Below, piece by piece: positions 1 to 8,990 of a DNA stretch of 64,000 bases. The notes below the pieces were generated by a model that ran no database searches, had not been told where the DNA came from, and was given only the letters and a program-made list of their open reading frames with translations. The stretch spans positions 168,966 to 232,965 of the forward strand of contig NZ_JACJRQ010000008.1 in the NCBI RefSeq assembly GCF_014697355.1, written 5' to 3'. The position numbers and the translations under genes are program-made. The DNA is from Nostoc calcicola FACHB-3891 (lineage in GTDB: Bacteria; Cyanobacteriota; Cyanobacteriia; Cyanobacteriales; Nostocaceae). Positions within the stretch are counted from its first letter, which is position 1. Each line of letters opens with the position of its first letter.

Positions 1-10
1 TGCCCAATGA

Positions 11-913
11 CTATCCTTTAGCAAAACGTCTGACAGCAAATAAGCTTCCCATTAATCCTACCGCGGCACCGAAGCTCAAGAGAATTAGGGGCAATAATAA
101 AATTTGGGCTGGAGTGAGTTGTACTCCGTTGGTGATAGCTTGGATAAACTCAGGTTGATTGGTTAGCAATTTACCGAGAAACTGTTGAATCAAAGAAATA
201 AAACTCCAAGCGATCGCACCACCGACTAAACCAAAAGTAATTCCTTGTAAAATGAAGGGCAGGTAAATCCAAACAGATGTTGCTCCCACGAGTTGCATAA
301 TTTCAATTTCCTGCCGTCGCGCCATGACAATTAGGCGAATTGTGGTGGTAGTCACGGCGATCGCTGTTACTGTCAAAATAATTGTAATTGTTAAACTAAC
401 CCAGTTCAAACCCCGGTGCAATTGAGCAATGCGTTTGACTGCCTCATCTATATACTGCACCGTATCAACTCCCTGTAACTTAGCCAACTGAGTTGCTAAA
501 GTTGGTACCACTTGAGAATTACGCGCTTTCACCTTTATCTCATCAACCAAAGGATTCTCGCCTAGTTGTTGCGTAACACCCTCAATATCGGAAATTCTCA
601 TTTCCTTGACTAACTTATTCCAAGCTTCCTCTTTAGTAATTGTTTGTATCGCCGTTACCTCTGGCATTTTTGCTATTAGTGGCTCAATGCTTTGGCCTTG
701 CATGTCCGGTTCGAGATAAACTGATACTTCTAGCTGGCTACCGAACTGGTAGAGAAGTTTTTCGACTTGCCAAGAAGTTTGCAAACTCAAGCCGAATAAA
801 AATAACAATACCGTCACAGTGCTAACAGCTGCCCAATTCATCCAACCTCCCCGCAGTAAACCAAGGAAAGTTTCTTTGAGCAAATAGTCAAGTTTCGTGA
901 GAGATTTCAACAC
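11..913 (-). CDS. ftsX: Cell-division ABC transporter permease FtsX
   Basis: The 300-residue protein has the FtsX layout: a short cytoplasmic N-terminus, one membrane segment at about 26-46, a roughly 120-residue extracytoplasmic domain (about 50-165) and three further membrane segments at about 171-195, 216-242 and 268-295. The cytoplasmic loop after segment two contains ARRQEIEIMQLVGA (198-211), the typical FtsX coupling region. In the family, FtsX pairs with the ATPase FtsE and controls septal peptidoglycan hydrolases. ftsE is not seen here and could lie beyond the left edge or elsewhere. Length is normal and the start is an ATG. The 210 bases upstream are filled with short repeats. Confidence 0.93.
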   Translation of the reverse strand: MLKSLTKLDYLLKETFLGLLRGGWMNWAAVSTVTVLLFLFGLSLQTSWQVEKLLYQFGSQLEVSVYLEPDMQGQSIEPLIAKMPEVTAIQTITKEEAWNKLVKEMRISDIEGVTQQLGENPLVDEIKVKARNSQVVPTLATQLAKLQGVDTVQYIDEAVKRIAQLHRGLNWVSLTITIILTVTAIAVTTTTIRLIVMARRQEIEIMQLVGATSVWIYLPFILQGITFGLVGGAIAWSFISLIQQFLGKLLTNQPEFIQAITNGVQLTPAQILLLPLILLSFGAAVGLMGSLFAVRRFAKG

Positions 914-938
914 AAATCACCCCAGTCAAAAAGTTAGA

Positions 939-979
939 AGTCAGAATTCAGGAGTCAGAATTCAGGAGTCAGAATTCAG
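939..979. repeat. Tandem 14-mer AGTCAGAATTCAGG, three copies
   Basis: Two full and one nearly full copy of AGTCAGAATTCAGG lie upstream of ftsX. The same sequence family, in inverse orientation (CTGAATTCTGACTCC), recurs near 3129, 24180, 27045 and 37690, so it is a genome-wide dispersed short repeat. Poly-C and CCCCACTCC runs follow at about 1020-1070. Confidence 0.9.
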
Positions 980-1123
980 AATTTATAATTGATAACTCAG
1001 AATTGGTGAATTCAGCACTCCCTACTCCCTCATCTCCCTCATCCCCCCCTCCCCCCACTCCCCACTCCCCACCTTGATAGAATTAAGGTAGTAGGAATTT
1101 TCACCATTTAGCCATCAAGACTC

Positions 1124-1687
1124 ATGCCTTCTGAAATTGCTGTCGAGAAAAAAAAGTTAAAAAATCCGCCTTTGGAACTTCATTATTTAGGCGATAGGGT
1201 GCTGCGTCAAGCTGCAAAGCGGATTTCTAAAGTTGATGACGAACTCCGCAAACTGGTGCGCGAAATGCTGCAAACTATGTACAGTAAAGATGGCATCGGT
1301 TTGGCTGCACCCCAAGTGGGAATTCACAAACAATTAATTGTCATCGATCTGGAACCAGAAAACGCAGCTAATCCGCCTTTGGTGCTGATTAATCCCACAA
1401 TTAAACAGGTTAGCCGCGACATCTCTGTTGCCCAAGAAGGCTGTTTAAGCATTCCCAATGTATACCTTGATGTAAAGCGCCCTGAAGTGGTGGAAATTGC
1501 CTATAAAGATGAGTCTGGTCGTCCCCAGATATTAAAGGCTAATGACCTGTTGGGACGCTGTATTCAGCACGAAATGGATCACCTCAATGGTGTAGTATTT
1601 GTAGACCGTGTGGAAAATTCCTTGACTTTGGCCCAGGAGCTATCTAAGAATGGCTTCTCGTATCAAGCGGTGAAACCATTAGCATAG
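1124..1687 (+). CDS. def: Peptide deformylase
   Basis: This 187-residue enzyme removes the N-formyl group from nascent proteins in the cytoplasm. All three family motifs are intact: GIGLAAPQ at 57-64, EGCLS at 105-109 (Cys107 is a metal ligand) and HEMDH at 149-153 (two His ligands and the catalytic Glu150). Length is typical of bacterial type I deformylases, with a short Lys-rich N-terminal extension. A small membrane-protein gene follows after 10 bases, so the two are probably cotranscribed. They end at a hairpin near 1915-1966. Confidence 0.97.
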   Translation: MPSEIAVEKKKLKNPPLELHYLGDRVLRQAAKRISKVDDELRKLVREMLQTMYSKDGIGLAAPQVGIHKQLIVIDLEPENAANPPLVLINPTIKQVSRDISVAQEGCLSIPNVYLDVKRPEVVEIAYKDESGRPQILKANDLLGRCIQHEMDHLNGVVFVDRVENSLTLAQELSKNGFSYQAVKPLA

Positions 1688-1697
1688 GGGACTGGTA

Positions 1698-1901
1698 GTG
1701 TATTTAACTCCAAAAAGCGGTTTGTTTCTCGGTGGTTGTTGTGTAAGTGCGATCGCAGCTGTAGGTTCGATTTTTGAACTCGGTTACGGACAACCAGATT
1801 TCGGTGTCACAACTACGGCAATTATCCTCGCATTGAGTATTCCACTCACAGGATTATTTTTCTTTGCCGCAGTGAGGGACGCAAGGGCTAACATGAAATA
1901 A
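1698..1901 (+). CDS. Small two-helix membrane protein of unknown function
   Basis: A 67-residue protein starting at a GTG only 10 bases after def. It has two hydrophobic stretches, at about residues 8-25 and 36-58, separated by a short polar loop, and ends in a basic/polar tail (RDARANMK). I do not recognise a named family. Tight spacing with def suggests cotranscription. Composition is like the surrounding genes and includes a HIP1 octamer. The GTG start is assumed because it gives the longest frame that begins just after the def stop. Confidence 0.65.
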   Translation: MYLTPKSGLFLGGCCVSAIAAVGSIFELGYGQPDFGVTTTAIILALSIPLTGLFFFAAVRDARANMK

Positions 1902-1914
1902 GCATCAGGTACAT

Positions 1915-1970
1915 AAAAAAGGTAAATGGATGAACTGAGGATACAAAATTCATCCTTTACCTTTTATTTT
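1915..1970 (+). terminator. Hairpin terminator after def operon
   Basis: An A-rich left arm containing GGTAAATGGATGAA (1921-1934) pairs, with one bulge, with TTCATCCTTTACC (1949-1961). A T-rich run follows at 1962-1970. The A-run before and T-run after would allow function in both directions. Confidence 0.75.
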
Positions 1971-2236
1971 TGTTCTGTATCTTCTACTTCTCCTGAGGTT
2001 TTGAGCGTCACTACACTGCGCTGGGGTTAACTTTGTAGCCTAGTTAAGGGATTATCCAAGAAATAAATTATCGAACCACAGAGGCGCAGAGAACACAGAG
2101 AGAGGAGGAATACAGAGGGTTTTTGCGTCAGTTTTGGGATATTTTTTTATTTGGAAGTCCCTAAGACAATTTTTTCTAGATCGAGGCGATCGTGTTGGTG
2201 ACTCGGGCATTGGGCGATCGCTTCTAAAATAGAAGG

Positions 2237-3037
2237 ATGTTATCAACTTCCACTCAACTATTACGACTATCTCAAGGACAACTCAACTTACTCGAAGCTT
2301 GTCCGCGTAAATTCCAACACACCTACCTAGAACAACTCAATTCACCTGCAAATCCCGAACACGAGGAACGCCAAACTCTTGGTAGTCGCTTTCACCTGCT
2401 GATGCAGCAGCGAGAAATGGGTTTACCAATTGATAGTTTCCTGCAAGCAGATGCTCAACTGCAAAGCTGGATGGCTGGTTTTGCTGATGCAGCCCCAGAA
2501 ATTTTAATGTCTGCAACTGACAATGAAACTTTCCGTGAAAGCGAACATTACCGTACTCTGCAAGTTCAGGACTATTTGTTGACGGTTGTCTATGATTTAT
2601 TGATTGCAGATAACCAACAAGCGCAAATTCTCGACTGGAAAACTTATCCCAAACCACCTCATAAACGCAAGTTAGAAGCTAACTGGCAAACACGGCTTTA
2701 TATGTATGTTTTGGCTGAAACTAGCGCCTATTCGCCAGAAAATATTTCCATGACTTACTGGTTTGTTCAATCTGAAGGCAAGCCGCAAAATATTAAATTT
2801 AATTACAATACTACTCAACACATAAAAATAGCAAAAAAACTTAATCAACTGTTAAATCAATTAACTAATTGCTTGGAAGATTACCAGAACAACAAGCAGT
2901 TTCCCCAAGTGGTGGAGGGTAGTAAAATCTGTGATTATTGTAACTTTGCCCAGCGGTGCGATCGCACACCAGTTTCAGAAGAAACAGTCAAAGATTCATT
3001 GCCAAATTTCGACAGTATTCAAGAAGTTTCACTATAA
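2237..3037 (+). CDS. PD-(D/E)XK nuclease with four-Cys Fe-S signature, AddB/Cas4-like
   Basis: A 266-residue RecB-family nuclease domain standing alone. The N-terminus has ACPRKFQHTYL with Cys22. The catalytic core shows D120 and ILDWKT with Asp133 and Lys135 (the D-x-K of PD-(D/E)XK). The C-terminus has CDYCNFAQRC with Cys232, Cys235 and Cys241. One early and three late cysteines is the pattern that holds a 4Fe-4S cluster in AddB- and Cas4-type nucleases. No helicase partner or CRISPR genes are adjacent. Activity as a DNA exonuclease in repair is an inference from family; the protein is commonly annotated only as PD-(D/E)XK nuclease. Confidence 0.85.
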   Translation: MLSTSTQLLRLSQGQLNLLEACPRKFQHTYLEQLNSPANPEHEERQTLGSRFHLLMQQREMGLPIDSFLQADAQLQSWMAGFADAAPEILMSATDNETFRESEHYRTLQVQDYLLTVVYDLLIADNQQAQILDWKTYPKPPHKRKLEANWQTRLYMYVLAETSAYSPENISMTYWFVQSEGKPQNIKFNYNTTQHIKIAKKLNQLLNQLTNCLEDYQNNKQFPQVVEGSKICDYCNFAQRCDRTPVSEETVKDSLPNFDSIQEVSL

Positions 3038-3128
3038 AGGTTAGGAGTTAAGAGTTAGCAGTCAAAATAATTAAATAATCAAGATAATTTATGATGAATA
3101 AAGATACCAATCATCTTATATTACTTCA

Positions 3129-3161
3129 TTCTGAATTCTGACTCCTGAATTCTGAATTCTT
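3129..3161. repeat. CTGAATTCTGACTCC-type dispersed repeat
   Basis: Two to three abutting copies of CTGAATTCTGA/CTCCTGAATTCTGAATT between the nuclease gene and the acetyltransferase gene. They are the reverse complement of the 14-mer array at 939-979. Confidence 0.8.
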
Positions 3162-3190
3162 ACTATTAACAGTTAACAATTTGAAAATTT

Positions 3191-3832
3191 ATGTCTAGCT
3201 TTGACGAAACTGAAGCAATTTATGTCCGGGAATTAGGAATTGATGATATTGCTCCCGTTTATCATTTGGGAGAAGAGTTATTTACCAGCGATTTATATCC
3301 TTATTTATACCGCACTTGGGATGAATGGGAAGTCATTGGACTTTACAATACAGATCCAGAATATTGCCTCGTGGCTGAAAGAGACGGAGAACTAGCAGGC
3401 TTTGTTTTGGGAACGATCATTACCAAAGCATCTTGGACTTACGGTTACATTTTATGGCTGGGAGTTAGTCCCAAATTCCAGCGTCGGGGAGTAGCAGACA
3501 AATTAGTTGATAAAGTCGTCGCCCGCATGATTGAAGATGGGGCGCGGTTTATGTTGGTAGATACTGACCCCACCAATGTTTCAGCATTAAAGTTTTTTAA
3601 TCGTAAAGGTTTTGGTAATATTCGCCAGCATATTTTCTTGTCAATGAATTTAAGCAAACACGAATATTATGGCAGATTAATTGATTACGAACACCAAAAA
3701 GCTGAAAGAGCTGGTTACAGGCGATCGCGTCCAGCAATTCGCGCCCGTAAACCCGATAGTGCTGCTAATGAAATACTACTTAATCCGCTAGTGAGTGAAT
3801 CTCAAACCACCGAAGACCAATCACCAATTTAA
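3191..3832 (+). CDS. GNAT-family N-acetyltransferase
   Basis: A 213-residue protein whose first 155 residues form a GNAT acetyltransferase fold. The acetyl-CoA pyrophosphate loop is QRRGVA (97-102) after the beta-4 strand YILWLGVSP, and VSALKFFNRKGF (130-141) is the typical alpha-4/beta-6 segment. The last 45 residues are basic, low in structure and not part of the fold. The substrate cannot be told from sequence; RimI-like protein acetylation is possible. The stop lies 4 bases before the likely recJ start, so the two genes are translationally close. Confidence 0.85.
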   Translation: MSSFDETEAIYVRELGIDDIAPVYHLGEELFTSDLYPYLYRTWDEWEVIGLYNTDPEYCLVAERDGELAGFVLGTIITKASWTYGYILWLGVSPKFQRRGVADKLVDKVVARMIEDGARFMLVDTDPTNVSALKFFNRKGFGNIRQHIFLSMNLSKHEYYGRLIDYEHQKAERAGYRRSRPAIRARKPDSAANEILLNPLVSESQTTEDQSPI

Positions 3833-3836
3833 TCAA

Positions 3837-6257
3837 ATGCCGGAACAACAGTGGACTCTAGCAACAACAGAACAACCGCCTGAGTGGTTCATCCAAGCGG
3901 TGAAACAGCATACGCCCGCATCAAATGGACTGTATGCAGCACAATTGTTGTGGCAACGGGGAATTAAAGAAAAATCACAATTATTAGCTTTTATTAACTA
4001 TAAAACTTATCAAGCAGCAAGTCCCTTTGAGTTTGGACAAGAAATGCATCTAGCGATCGCCCGCTTACAAAAAGCCAGCGATGCCCATGATAAAATTGCT
4101 ATTTGGGGAGATTTTGACGCTGATGGTATTACTTCCACTGCTGTACTTTGGGATGGATTAGGAGAGTTTTTTGTCCAAAATATCGAGTTAATTTATTACA
4201 TTCCCAATCGTTTAAAAGAATCCCACGGACTGAATCATCAAGGAATTGATAATTTAGCAAAACAAGGCTGTAAATTAATAGTCACTTGTGACACAGGCAG
4301 CACAAATATTGATGAAATTATTTATGCTAAACAATTAGGTATAGATGTCATAGTTACCGACCATCACACTTTACCTGAACAACGCCCACCAGTTACAGCG
4401 ATTATTAATCCTCGATATCTGCCAAAGGAACATCAGTTATTTCATCTTTCTGGGGTGGCGGTAGCTTATAAATTGGTGGAAGCACTTTATCAAACTTTGC
4501 CTCATATCCCGCAACACCCATTAGAGGATTTATTAGATTTAGTGGCGGTAGGATTAATTGCCGACTTAGTGCAACTGAGTGGAGATTGTCGCTATTTGGC
4601 ACAGTTGGGAATTCAACGACTGCAAGCAGATTTTCAACAGCCACCGACAGCACGACGACGACCAGGGGTAGGGCGATTATTAGAATTGTGCCAGAAAAGT
4701 GGCGATCGCCCCACAGATATTTCCTTCGGTTTAGGACCGCGAATTAACGCCGTCAGCCGCATTCAAGGTGATGCTAGTTTCTGCGTCGAATTATTAACCA
4801 GTCGCGATGCCAAACGTTGTAACGAATTAGCCGAAGTTACAGAACTCGCAAACACCCGCCGCAAATCCTTGCAAAAAGATGTACAAGCCCAAGTAACACA
4901 AAAACTTACTCAATTAGATTTATCAACCACCAGCGTCATTGTCCTCGAAGATGCCCAATGGCCAGCCGGTGTATTGGGCTTAGTCGCTGGACAAGTAGCA
5001 CAAGAAACAGGACGCCCGACGATTTTGTTAAGTACAGAGCAAGTAAAGAGAGATGAGGGAGATGGGGAAGCAGGGGGAGATGAGGGAGAAAATACTTCCT
5101 CATCCCCCTCATCCCCCTCATCCCCTCCCTTAGCCCGTGGTTCCGCCCGTTCGGTGAATTCCGTCGATTTGTATCAATTGGTGAAAGAACAAGCACATCT
5201 GTTGCACCGCTTTGGCGGACATCCTTTTGCAGCAGGTTTGAGTTTAGCGATTGAGAATATTCCTTTATTTACAGCAGCGATTAATCAGCAGTTACGGCAA
5301 TCTTTGGGCGGTACAACTCTCACGCCAACGGTGCAAGCAGACTTAGTGGTAACAGTTGCAGATTTAGGGAAAGAGTTATTTTTAGAACTAAAATTATTAG
5401 AACCTTGTGGAATGGGTAACCCTGTTCCAAAATTGTTAATTCAAAACTGCTGGTTTGAAAATAGTTGGCATCGCAATCAGCAAGATTGGCAAGGAAAAAA
5501 GGTACAGTATATTAAAACTGAGTTTAATATTCGGGATGATTCAACTAGAAGTCCCTTTCCTGGTATTTGGTGGGGACACTACAAAGAAGAATTGCCCATA
5601 GCAAGGTGTGATTGTGTTGCAGAACTTGACTACAACACCTTCAAAAAACGCTATGAAATAAGATTAATTGCTGTGCGCCAAAGTGAAAACTCAGCATTCA
5701 ATACTCAGCACTCACCATTTATCCTCGACTGGCGCAACCTCCCCACTCCCTACTCTGTAGAGACGCGATTAATCGCGTCTCTACAGAGTCCCCCACTTCT
5801 ACTTGAACATTGTCCGACGAACTGGGATGATTTACGTCTATGGTTGCGGCGATGTTTTGCGACTACGTTTGATAATCAACAACAATTAGCGATCGCTTGG
5901 TCTAAACCCAATCACCAACCACCGAAAGAAATTTGGCGAACCTTGGTTGGGATTGCCAAATATCTCAGTCGTACCAATCAATTAGTCACCCGCACACAAC
6001 TTTTAGATAAACTTGGAATTAGCGATCGCACCTTATTTTTAGGAATCAAAGCTTTAAAATATTGGGGATTCACTCTCACAAGACAAGACCGTGATTTGCA
6101 ATTCACATGGAATCCCAGTAATGTCTTTGAAACCAACGGCGATGCAGCTGTTGCACAATTTTTAGCTGCCATCAGCGAAGAACAATTTCAGCAAAACTAC
6201 TTTGCCGAAGTGCCTTTATCAACTATTATTGCCATGATTAATAGTCAGTTTGTCTAA
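3837..6257 (+). CDS. recJ: Single-stranded-DNA exonuclease RecJ with repeat-derived inserts
   Basis: RecJ degrades single-stranded DNA 5' to 3' in recombination and mismatch repair. The ATG at 3837, 4 bases after the acetyltransferase stop, is preferred to an in-frame ATG at 3795; it gives 806 residues. The DHH phosphoesterase core is clear: DFDADG at 92-97, CDTG, and DHH at 175-177. The DHHA1 domain has GGH at 460-462. The protein is longer than usual, partly because of two insert-like stretches. One is acidic/Ser-Pro low complexity at about 403-432, encoded by GATGAGGGAGATGGGG-type repeat. The other, at about 618-652, includes a perfect 38-bp palindrome (5752-5789). The C-terminal extension is typical of cyanobacterial RecJ. 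The gene end overlaps the convergent lysR-type gene by 20 bases. Confidence 0.93.
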   Translation: MPEQQWTLATTEQPPEWFIQAVKQHTPASNGLYAAQLLWQRGIKEKSQLLAFINYKTYQAASPFEFGQEMHLAIARLQKASDAHDKIAIWGDFDADGITSTAVLWDGLGEFFVQNIELIYYIPNRLKESHGLNHQGIDNLAKQGCKLIVTCDTGSTNIDEIIYAKQLGIDVIVTDHHTLPEQRPPVTAIINPRYLPKEHQLFHLSGVAVAYKLVEALYQTLPHIPQHPLEDLLDLVAVGLIADLVQLSGDCRYLAQLGIQRLQADFQQPPTARRRPGVGRLLELCQKSGDRPTDISFGLGPRINAVSRIQGDASFCVELLTSRDAKRCNELAEVTELANTRRKSLQKDVQAQVTQKLTQLDLSTTSVIVLEDAQWPAGVLGLVAGQVAQETGRPTILLSTEQVKRDEGDGEAGGDEGENTSSSPSSPSSPPLARGSARSVNSVDLYQLVKEQAHLLHRFGGHPFAAGLSLAIENIPLFTAAINQQLRQSLGGTTLTPTVQADLVVTVADLGKELFLELKLLEPCGMGNPVPKLLIQNCWFENSWHRNQQDWQGKKVQYIKTEFNIRDDSTRSPFPGIWWGHYKEELPIARCDCVAELDYNTFKKRYEIRLIAVRQSENSAFNTQHSPFILDWRNLPTPYSVETRLIASLQSPPLLLEHCPTNWDDLRLWLRRCFATTFDNQQQLAIAWSKPNHQPPKEIWRTLVGIAKYLSRTNQLVTRTQLLDKLGISDRTLFLGIKALKYWGFTLTRQDRDLQFTWNPSNVFETNGDAAVAQFLAAISEEQFQQNYFAEVPLSTIIAMINSQFV
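5752..5789. repeat. Perfect 38-bp palindrome inside recJ
   Basis: ACTCTGTAGAGACGCGATT is followed directly by its exact reverse complement. The GTAGAGACGCGAT core is the same repeat family as the hairpin elements at 51409-51486 and 52635-52711. Here it is translated in frame (SVETRLIASLQS) without breaking the gene. Confidence 0.95.
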
Positions 6258-7119
6258 CTATCTCTACAAGCTTCTGCACAATTGGGGATGTCTCGTTTTT
6301 TCGCCAAATCATCGCAATGCCAACTTTTGGGGTAGATTCTTGTACACTTTTATAAACTACCCCAGTCCGTTGCAGATTTTGCAAAGATGCTGGCACGATC
6401 GCCACACCCATCTCGGCTGCTACTAAGCTGACAATTGTTTGCATCTGGATAGCTTCCTGGGCAACATTCGGACTAAAGCCTACTTGGTGGCAAAGACTGA
6501 TAATTAAGTCGTAGAGTCCTGGTGCTAATATTCTGGGAAATAAAATAAACGGTTCATTGGCAAGGGATGTCAAACACACATCAGATTCATTCGCTAGCAA
6601 ATGTGTTTCAGGTAGTGCCACCATCAGCGACTCTTGAAAAATTATTTCCCAACTAAATCTATTTTCTTCAACAGGTGGACGCACAAATCCTACATCCATT
6701 CGACCTTCTCGCAACCACTCTAATTGTTGATCTGTAGTTAGTTCGTGTAACTCTAAGCTCACACCAGGAACCAAACTACGAAAGGTTCGCAGAATATTTG
6801 GCAAAATATTATACGCGGTAGAACTGACAAAGCCAACCACTAACTGTCCAATTTCGCCCCGACTGGTTTGCTGCCCAAATTGGATTGCCTGTTGTAATTG
6901 CCTCATAATTTGCTGCACTTCACCCAGAAACACTTGTCCCGCTTCTGTTAACTGCACATTTCGTTTCGTGCGGTGAAACAGTTCAAAACCTAATTCCCCC
7001 TCTAGTTGCCGAATTTGTTGACTCAAGGGAGGTTGGGCAATATGCAAGCGTTCTGCCGCCCGCCCAAAGTGCAGTTCCTCTGCCAACATGACAAAGTAGC
7101 GCAAGTGTCGTAGTTCCAT
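6238..7119 (-). CDS. LysR-family transcriptional regulator
   Basis: A 293-residue LysR-type regulator. Residues 1-60 form the winged HTH (MELRHLRYFVMLAEELHFGRAAERLHIAQPPLS... pattern), followed by a linker helix and a periplasmic-binding-protein-like effector domain (about 90-290). The N-terminus resembles the CatR/CbbR-like aromatic or organic-acid group, but the effector cannot be assigned. It overlaps recJ tail to tail by 20 bases. The divergent neighbour is a methyltransferase gene about 300 bases away; the gap is filled by heptamer repeats, so shared control is uncertain. Confidence 0.92.
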   Translation of the reverse strand: MELRHLRYFVMLAEELHFGRAAERLHIAQPPLSQQIRQLEGELGFELFHRTKRNVQLTEAGQVFLGEVQQIMRQLQQAIQFGQQTSRGEIGQLVVGFVSSTAYNILPNILRTFRSLVPGVSLELHELTTDQQLEWLREGRMDVGFVRPPVEENRFSWEIIFQESLMVALPETHLLANESDVCLTSLANEPFILFPRILAPGLYDLIISLCHQVGFSPNVAQEAIQMQTIVSLVAAEMGVAIVPASLQNLQRTGVVYKSVQESTPKVGIAMIWRKNETSPIVQKLVEIVRQTDY

Positions 7120-7221
7120 CTGTTACCTGAATTCATATCTTTTAAATATTAGTTAACATCAAAATATATATTGGACATCATTAAAAATCTTTTCTACTGT
7201 AGTGATTAGGCAGTCAAACAA

Positions 7222-7265
7222 TTTTGGATTTTGGATTTTGGATTTTGGATTTTAGATTTTAGATT
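7222..7265. repeat. GGATTTT heptamer tandem repeat
   Basis: About six copies of the heptamer TTTTGGA / TTTTAGA between the lysR-type gene and the methyltransferase. The rest of this roughly 300-base gap holds no recognisable gene; it also includes the inverted AT-rich stretch TTTTCAATTTTGAATTGAAAA near 7324-7344. The same heptamer family is found inside cobT (about 17100-17130) and at 35428-35455. Confidence 0.9.
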
Positions 7266-7417
7266 GACCCCATGCCTGTCCCTTGCGCGTTCCTGCTATT
7301 TAGGCAGGGGCTTGAAGAAAGAATTTTCAATTTTGAATTGAAAATCTAAAATTCGGTCATGAACTTCAAGCAGATGTTTGAGAATTGCTGAATCAACACA
7401 TTGTAATTTCAGAGTTT

Positions 7418-8194
7418 ATGAATAATATTTCGACACTCAATAATAGTTGGGATGCTTCCCTTTACGAAAATAAACACGCCTTTGTCTGGCAATATGGCGA
7501 AGACTTATTCCAATTACTTAAGCCCCAGCCAGGAGAATCGATTTTGGATCTCGGCTGTGGTACTGGACAACTCACTGAAAAAATTGCCCAAGCTGGTGCC
7601 CAAGTCTGGGGAATTGATAGCGCACCTGCAATGATTGAAAAGGCAAGAGAAAACTATCCCCATATCCGCTTTGATGTTGCGGATGCGACAAATTTTCAAG
7701 TTGAACAGCCCTTTGATGCTGTGTTTTCTAACGCTGTATTGCATTGGGTGAAACAAGCAGATAGCGCGATCGCCTCCATACATCAAGCCCTAAAACCCGG
7801 AGGGCGTTTTGTAGCAGAATTTGGCGGGAAAGGGAATGTTTTGGCGATCGCCACAGCTTTATCCAACGCCTTAGAAGCAATTAATATCCCCGCACAAGCC
7901 CTAAATCCTTGGTATTTCCCTAGCATTGGTGAATACGCCACCCTATTAGAACAGCAAGGCTTTGATGTCATCTACAGCACCCTGTTTGCTCGTCCAACTC
8001 CTTTAGCAGAAGGAGAAGCAGGTATGGCAAACTGGATTGAGATGTTCGCCAGCAGTTTTTTAACAGGACTTTCTGATGAGCAACAAATACAAGTAATTCG
8101 CGTCGTGGAGGAATATCTAAAGCCAACACTGTATCAACAAGGAACTTGGACAGCAGACTATCGAAGAATTCGCATCGTTGCCATTAAAATTTAG
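7418..8194 (+). CDS. Class I SAM-dependent methyltransferase
   Basis: A 258-residue methyltransferase from the ATG at 7418; an upstream in-frame TTG at 7385 is less likely. Motif I is ILDLGCGTG (42-50), followed by acidic loop motif VWGIDSAPAMI and a FDAVFSNAVLHWV segment at about residues 95-110. The last pattern, with the conserved ALHWV-like string, is close to trans-aconitate 2-methyltransferase and related small-molecule methyltransferases. The substrate remains unknown. It stands alone, followed 47 bases later by a secreted-protein gene. Confidence 0.85.
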   Translation: MNNISTLNNSWDASLYENKHAFVWQYGEDLFQLLKPQPGESILDLGCGTGQLTEKIAQAGAQVWGIDSAPAMIEKARENYPHIRFDVADATNFQVEQPFDAVFSNAVLHWVKQADSAIASIHQALKPGGRFVAEFGGKGNVLAIATALSNALEAINIPAQALNPWYFPSIGEYATLLEQQGFDVIYSTLFARPTPLAEGEAGMANWIEMFASSFLTGLSDEQQIQVIRVVEEYLKPTLYQQGTWTADYRRIRIVAIKI

Positions 8195-8241
8195 CTTGTG
8201 CGAATTTTGACTGATATCTTAATTACAAATTAGTATCAGCT

Positions 8242-8769
8242 ATGCATATACCCAAATTGTGCGAACAGCAGACATCATTTTTATTACTACTAACCATTAC
8301 CCTCACAGCTTTACTAGTCCCCCCCTCACTAGCGCAAACACCCCCAATACCGTCGCCTTCTAGTGCGCCTTTAGAACTAGATTTATTGACCAACCCAAAA
8401 GACTATGTAATCACAGCTAACACCATTAACCCAGCACGATTAACCGTTCCCAGTTTATGGTGGGCGCAACAAAATTCTGAAAAAAAGCTATTGGATAATT
8501 GGATAGCATATCCAGCTTTTGATAAAGAACCTGCGCGAGTTGATTTAATAGTCAATCAGCAAATTTGGAGCTTATTAGACTATGTACAGCGCTATGATTT
8601 TGTCAATCGTTTAGGTAGCACTGCACGAAACTTTAGTTACAATGTGCGGGTATTTAATTATCAAAAAGAATCCTTAGGAACCTACACTTGTAACTTTAGT
8701 ATCAGTCCAGCTTTATGCAGTATTCAGATGGGTAATCAGAACAAGATAGGGTTAGGGCGTTCTTTATAG
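8242..8769 (+). CDS. Secreted hypothetical protein
   Basis: A 175-residue protein with a Sec signal peptide: a hydrophobic core at about 11-29 and a likely cleavage after SLA (residue 31). A short Pro/Ser-rich linker and a compact domain follow, with the conserved-looking motif PSLWWAQQN (70-78) and two cysteines near the C-terminus (CNFSISPALC) that could form a disulfide. I do not recognise a named family; it resembles small periplasmic proteins found only in cyanobacteria. It ends just before a terminator hairpin. Confidence 0.7.
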   Translation: MHIPKLCEQQTSFLLLLTITLTALLVPPSLAQTPPIPSPSSAPLELDLLTNPKDYVITANTINPARLTVPSLWWAQQNSEKKLLDNWIAYPAFDKEPARVDLIVNQQIWSLLDYVQRYDFVNRLGSTARNFSYNVRVFNYQKESLGTYTCNFSISPALCSIQMGNQNKIGLGRSL

Positions 8770-8798
8770 AGAGTAGGGAGTTACGAATTAAGAATTAG

Positions 8799-8828
8799 AA
8801 GATGGGACAGGGCAAACCCATCTTTTTT
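8799..8828 (+). terminator. Rho-independent terminator
   Basis: Stem AAGATGGG (8799-8806) pairs with CCCATCTT (8817-8824) and runs into six Ts. It lies 30 bases after the secreted-protein gene. Confidence 0.8.
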
Positions 8829-8990
8829 ATTAAGATGTAGACAAGATGACCATACTCAGTGTTACCAAGCCCTAATAAGTTATATCAGGTTTGGTTGAAT
8901 TTATAATTAGGATTGACGCAAAGATGGCGAGACGCGGAGAGTTTTGAATTATAAGTCATTATCCGAACTTGATATTAGAGGTGGAGCATT

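Noticed and set aside
2237..3037. Cas4
   Set aside because: The nuclease has the four-Cys Cas4/AddB pattern but there is no array or other cas gene, so a general AddB-like nuclease is the safer call.
5752..5789. Transcription terminator in recJ
   Set aside because: The palindrome has no T-run and lies well inside the gene; it is a translated repeat.
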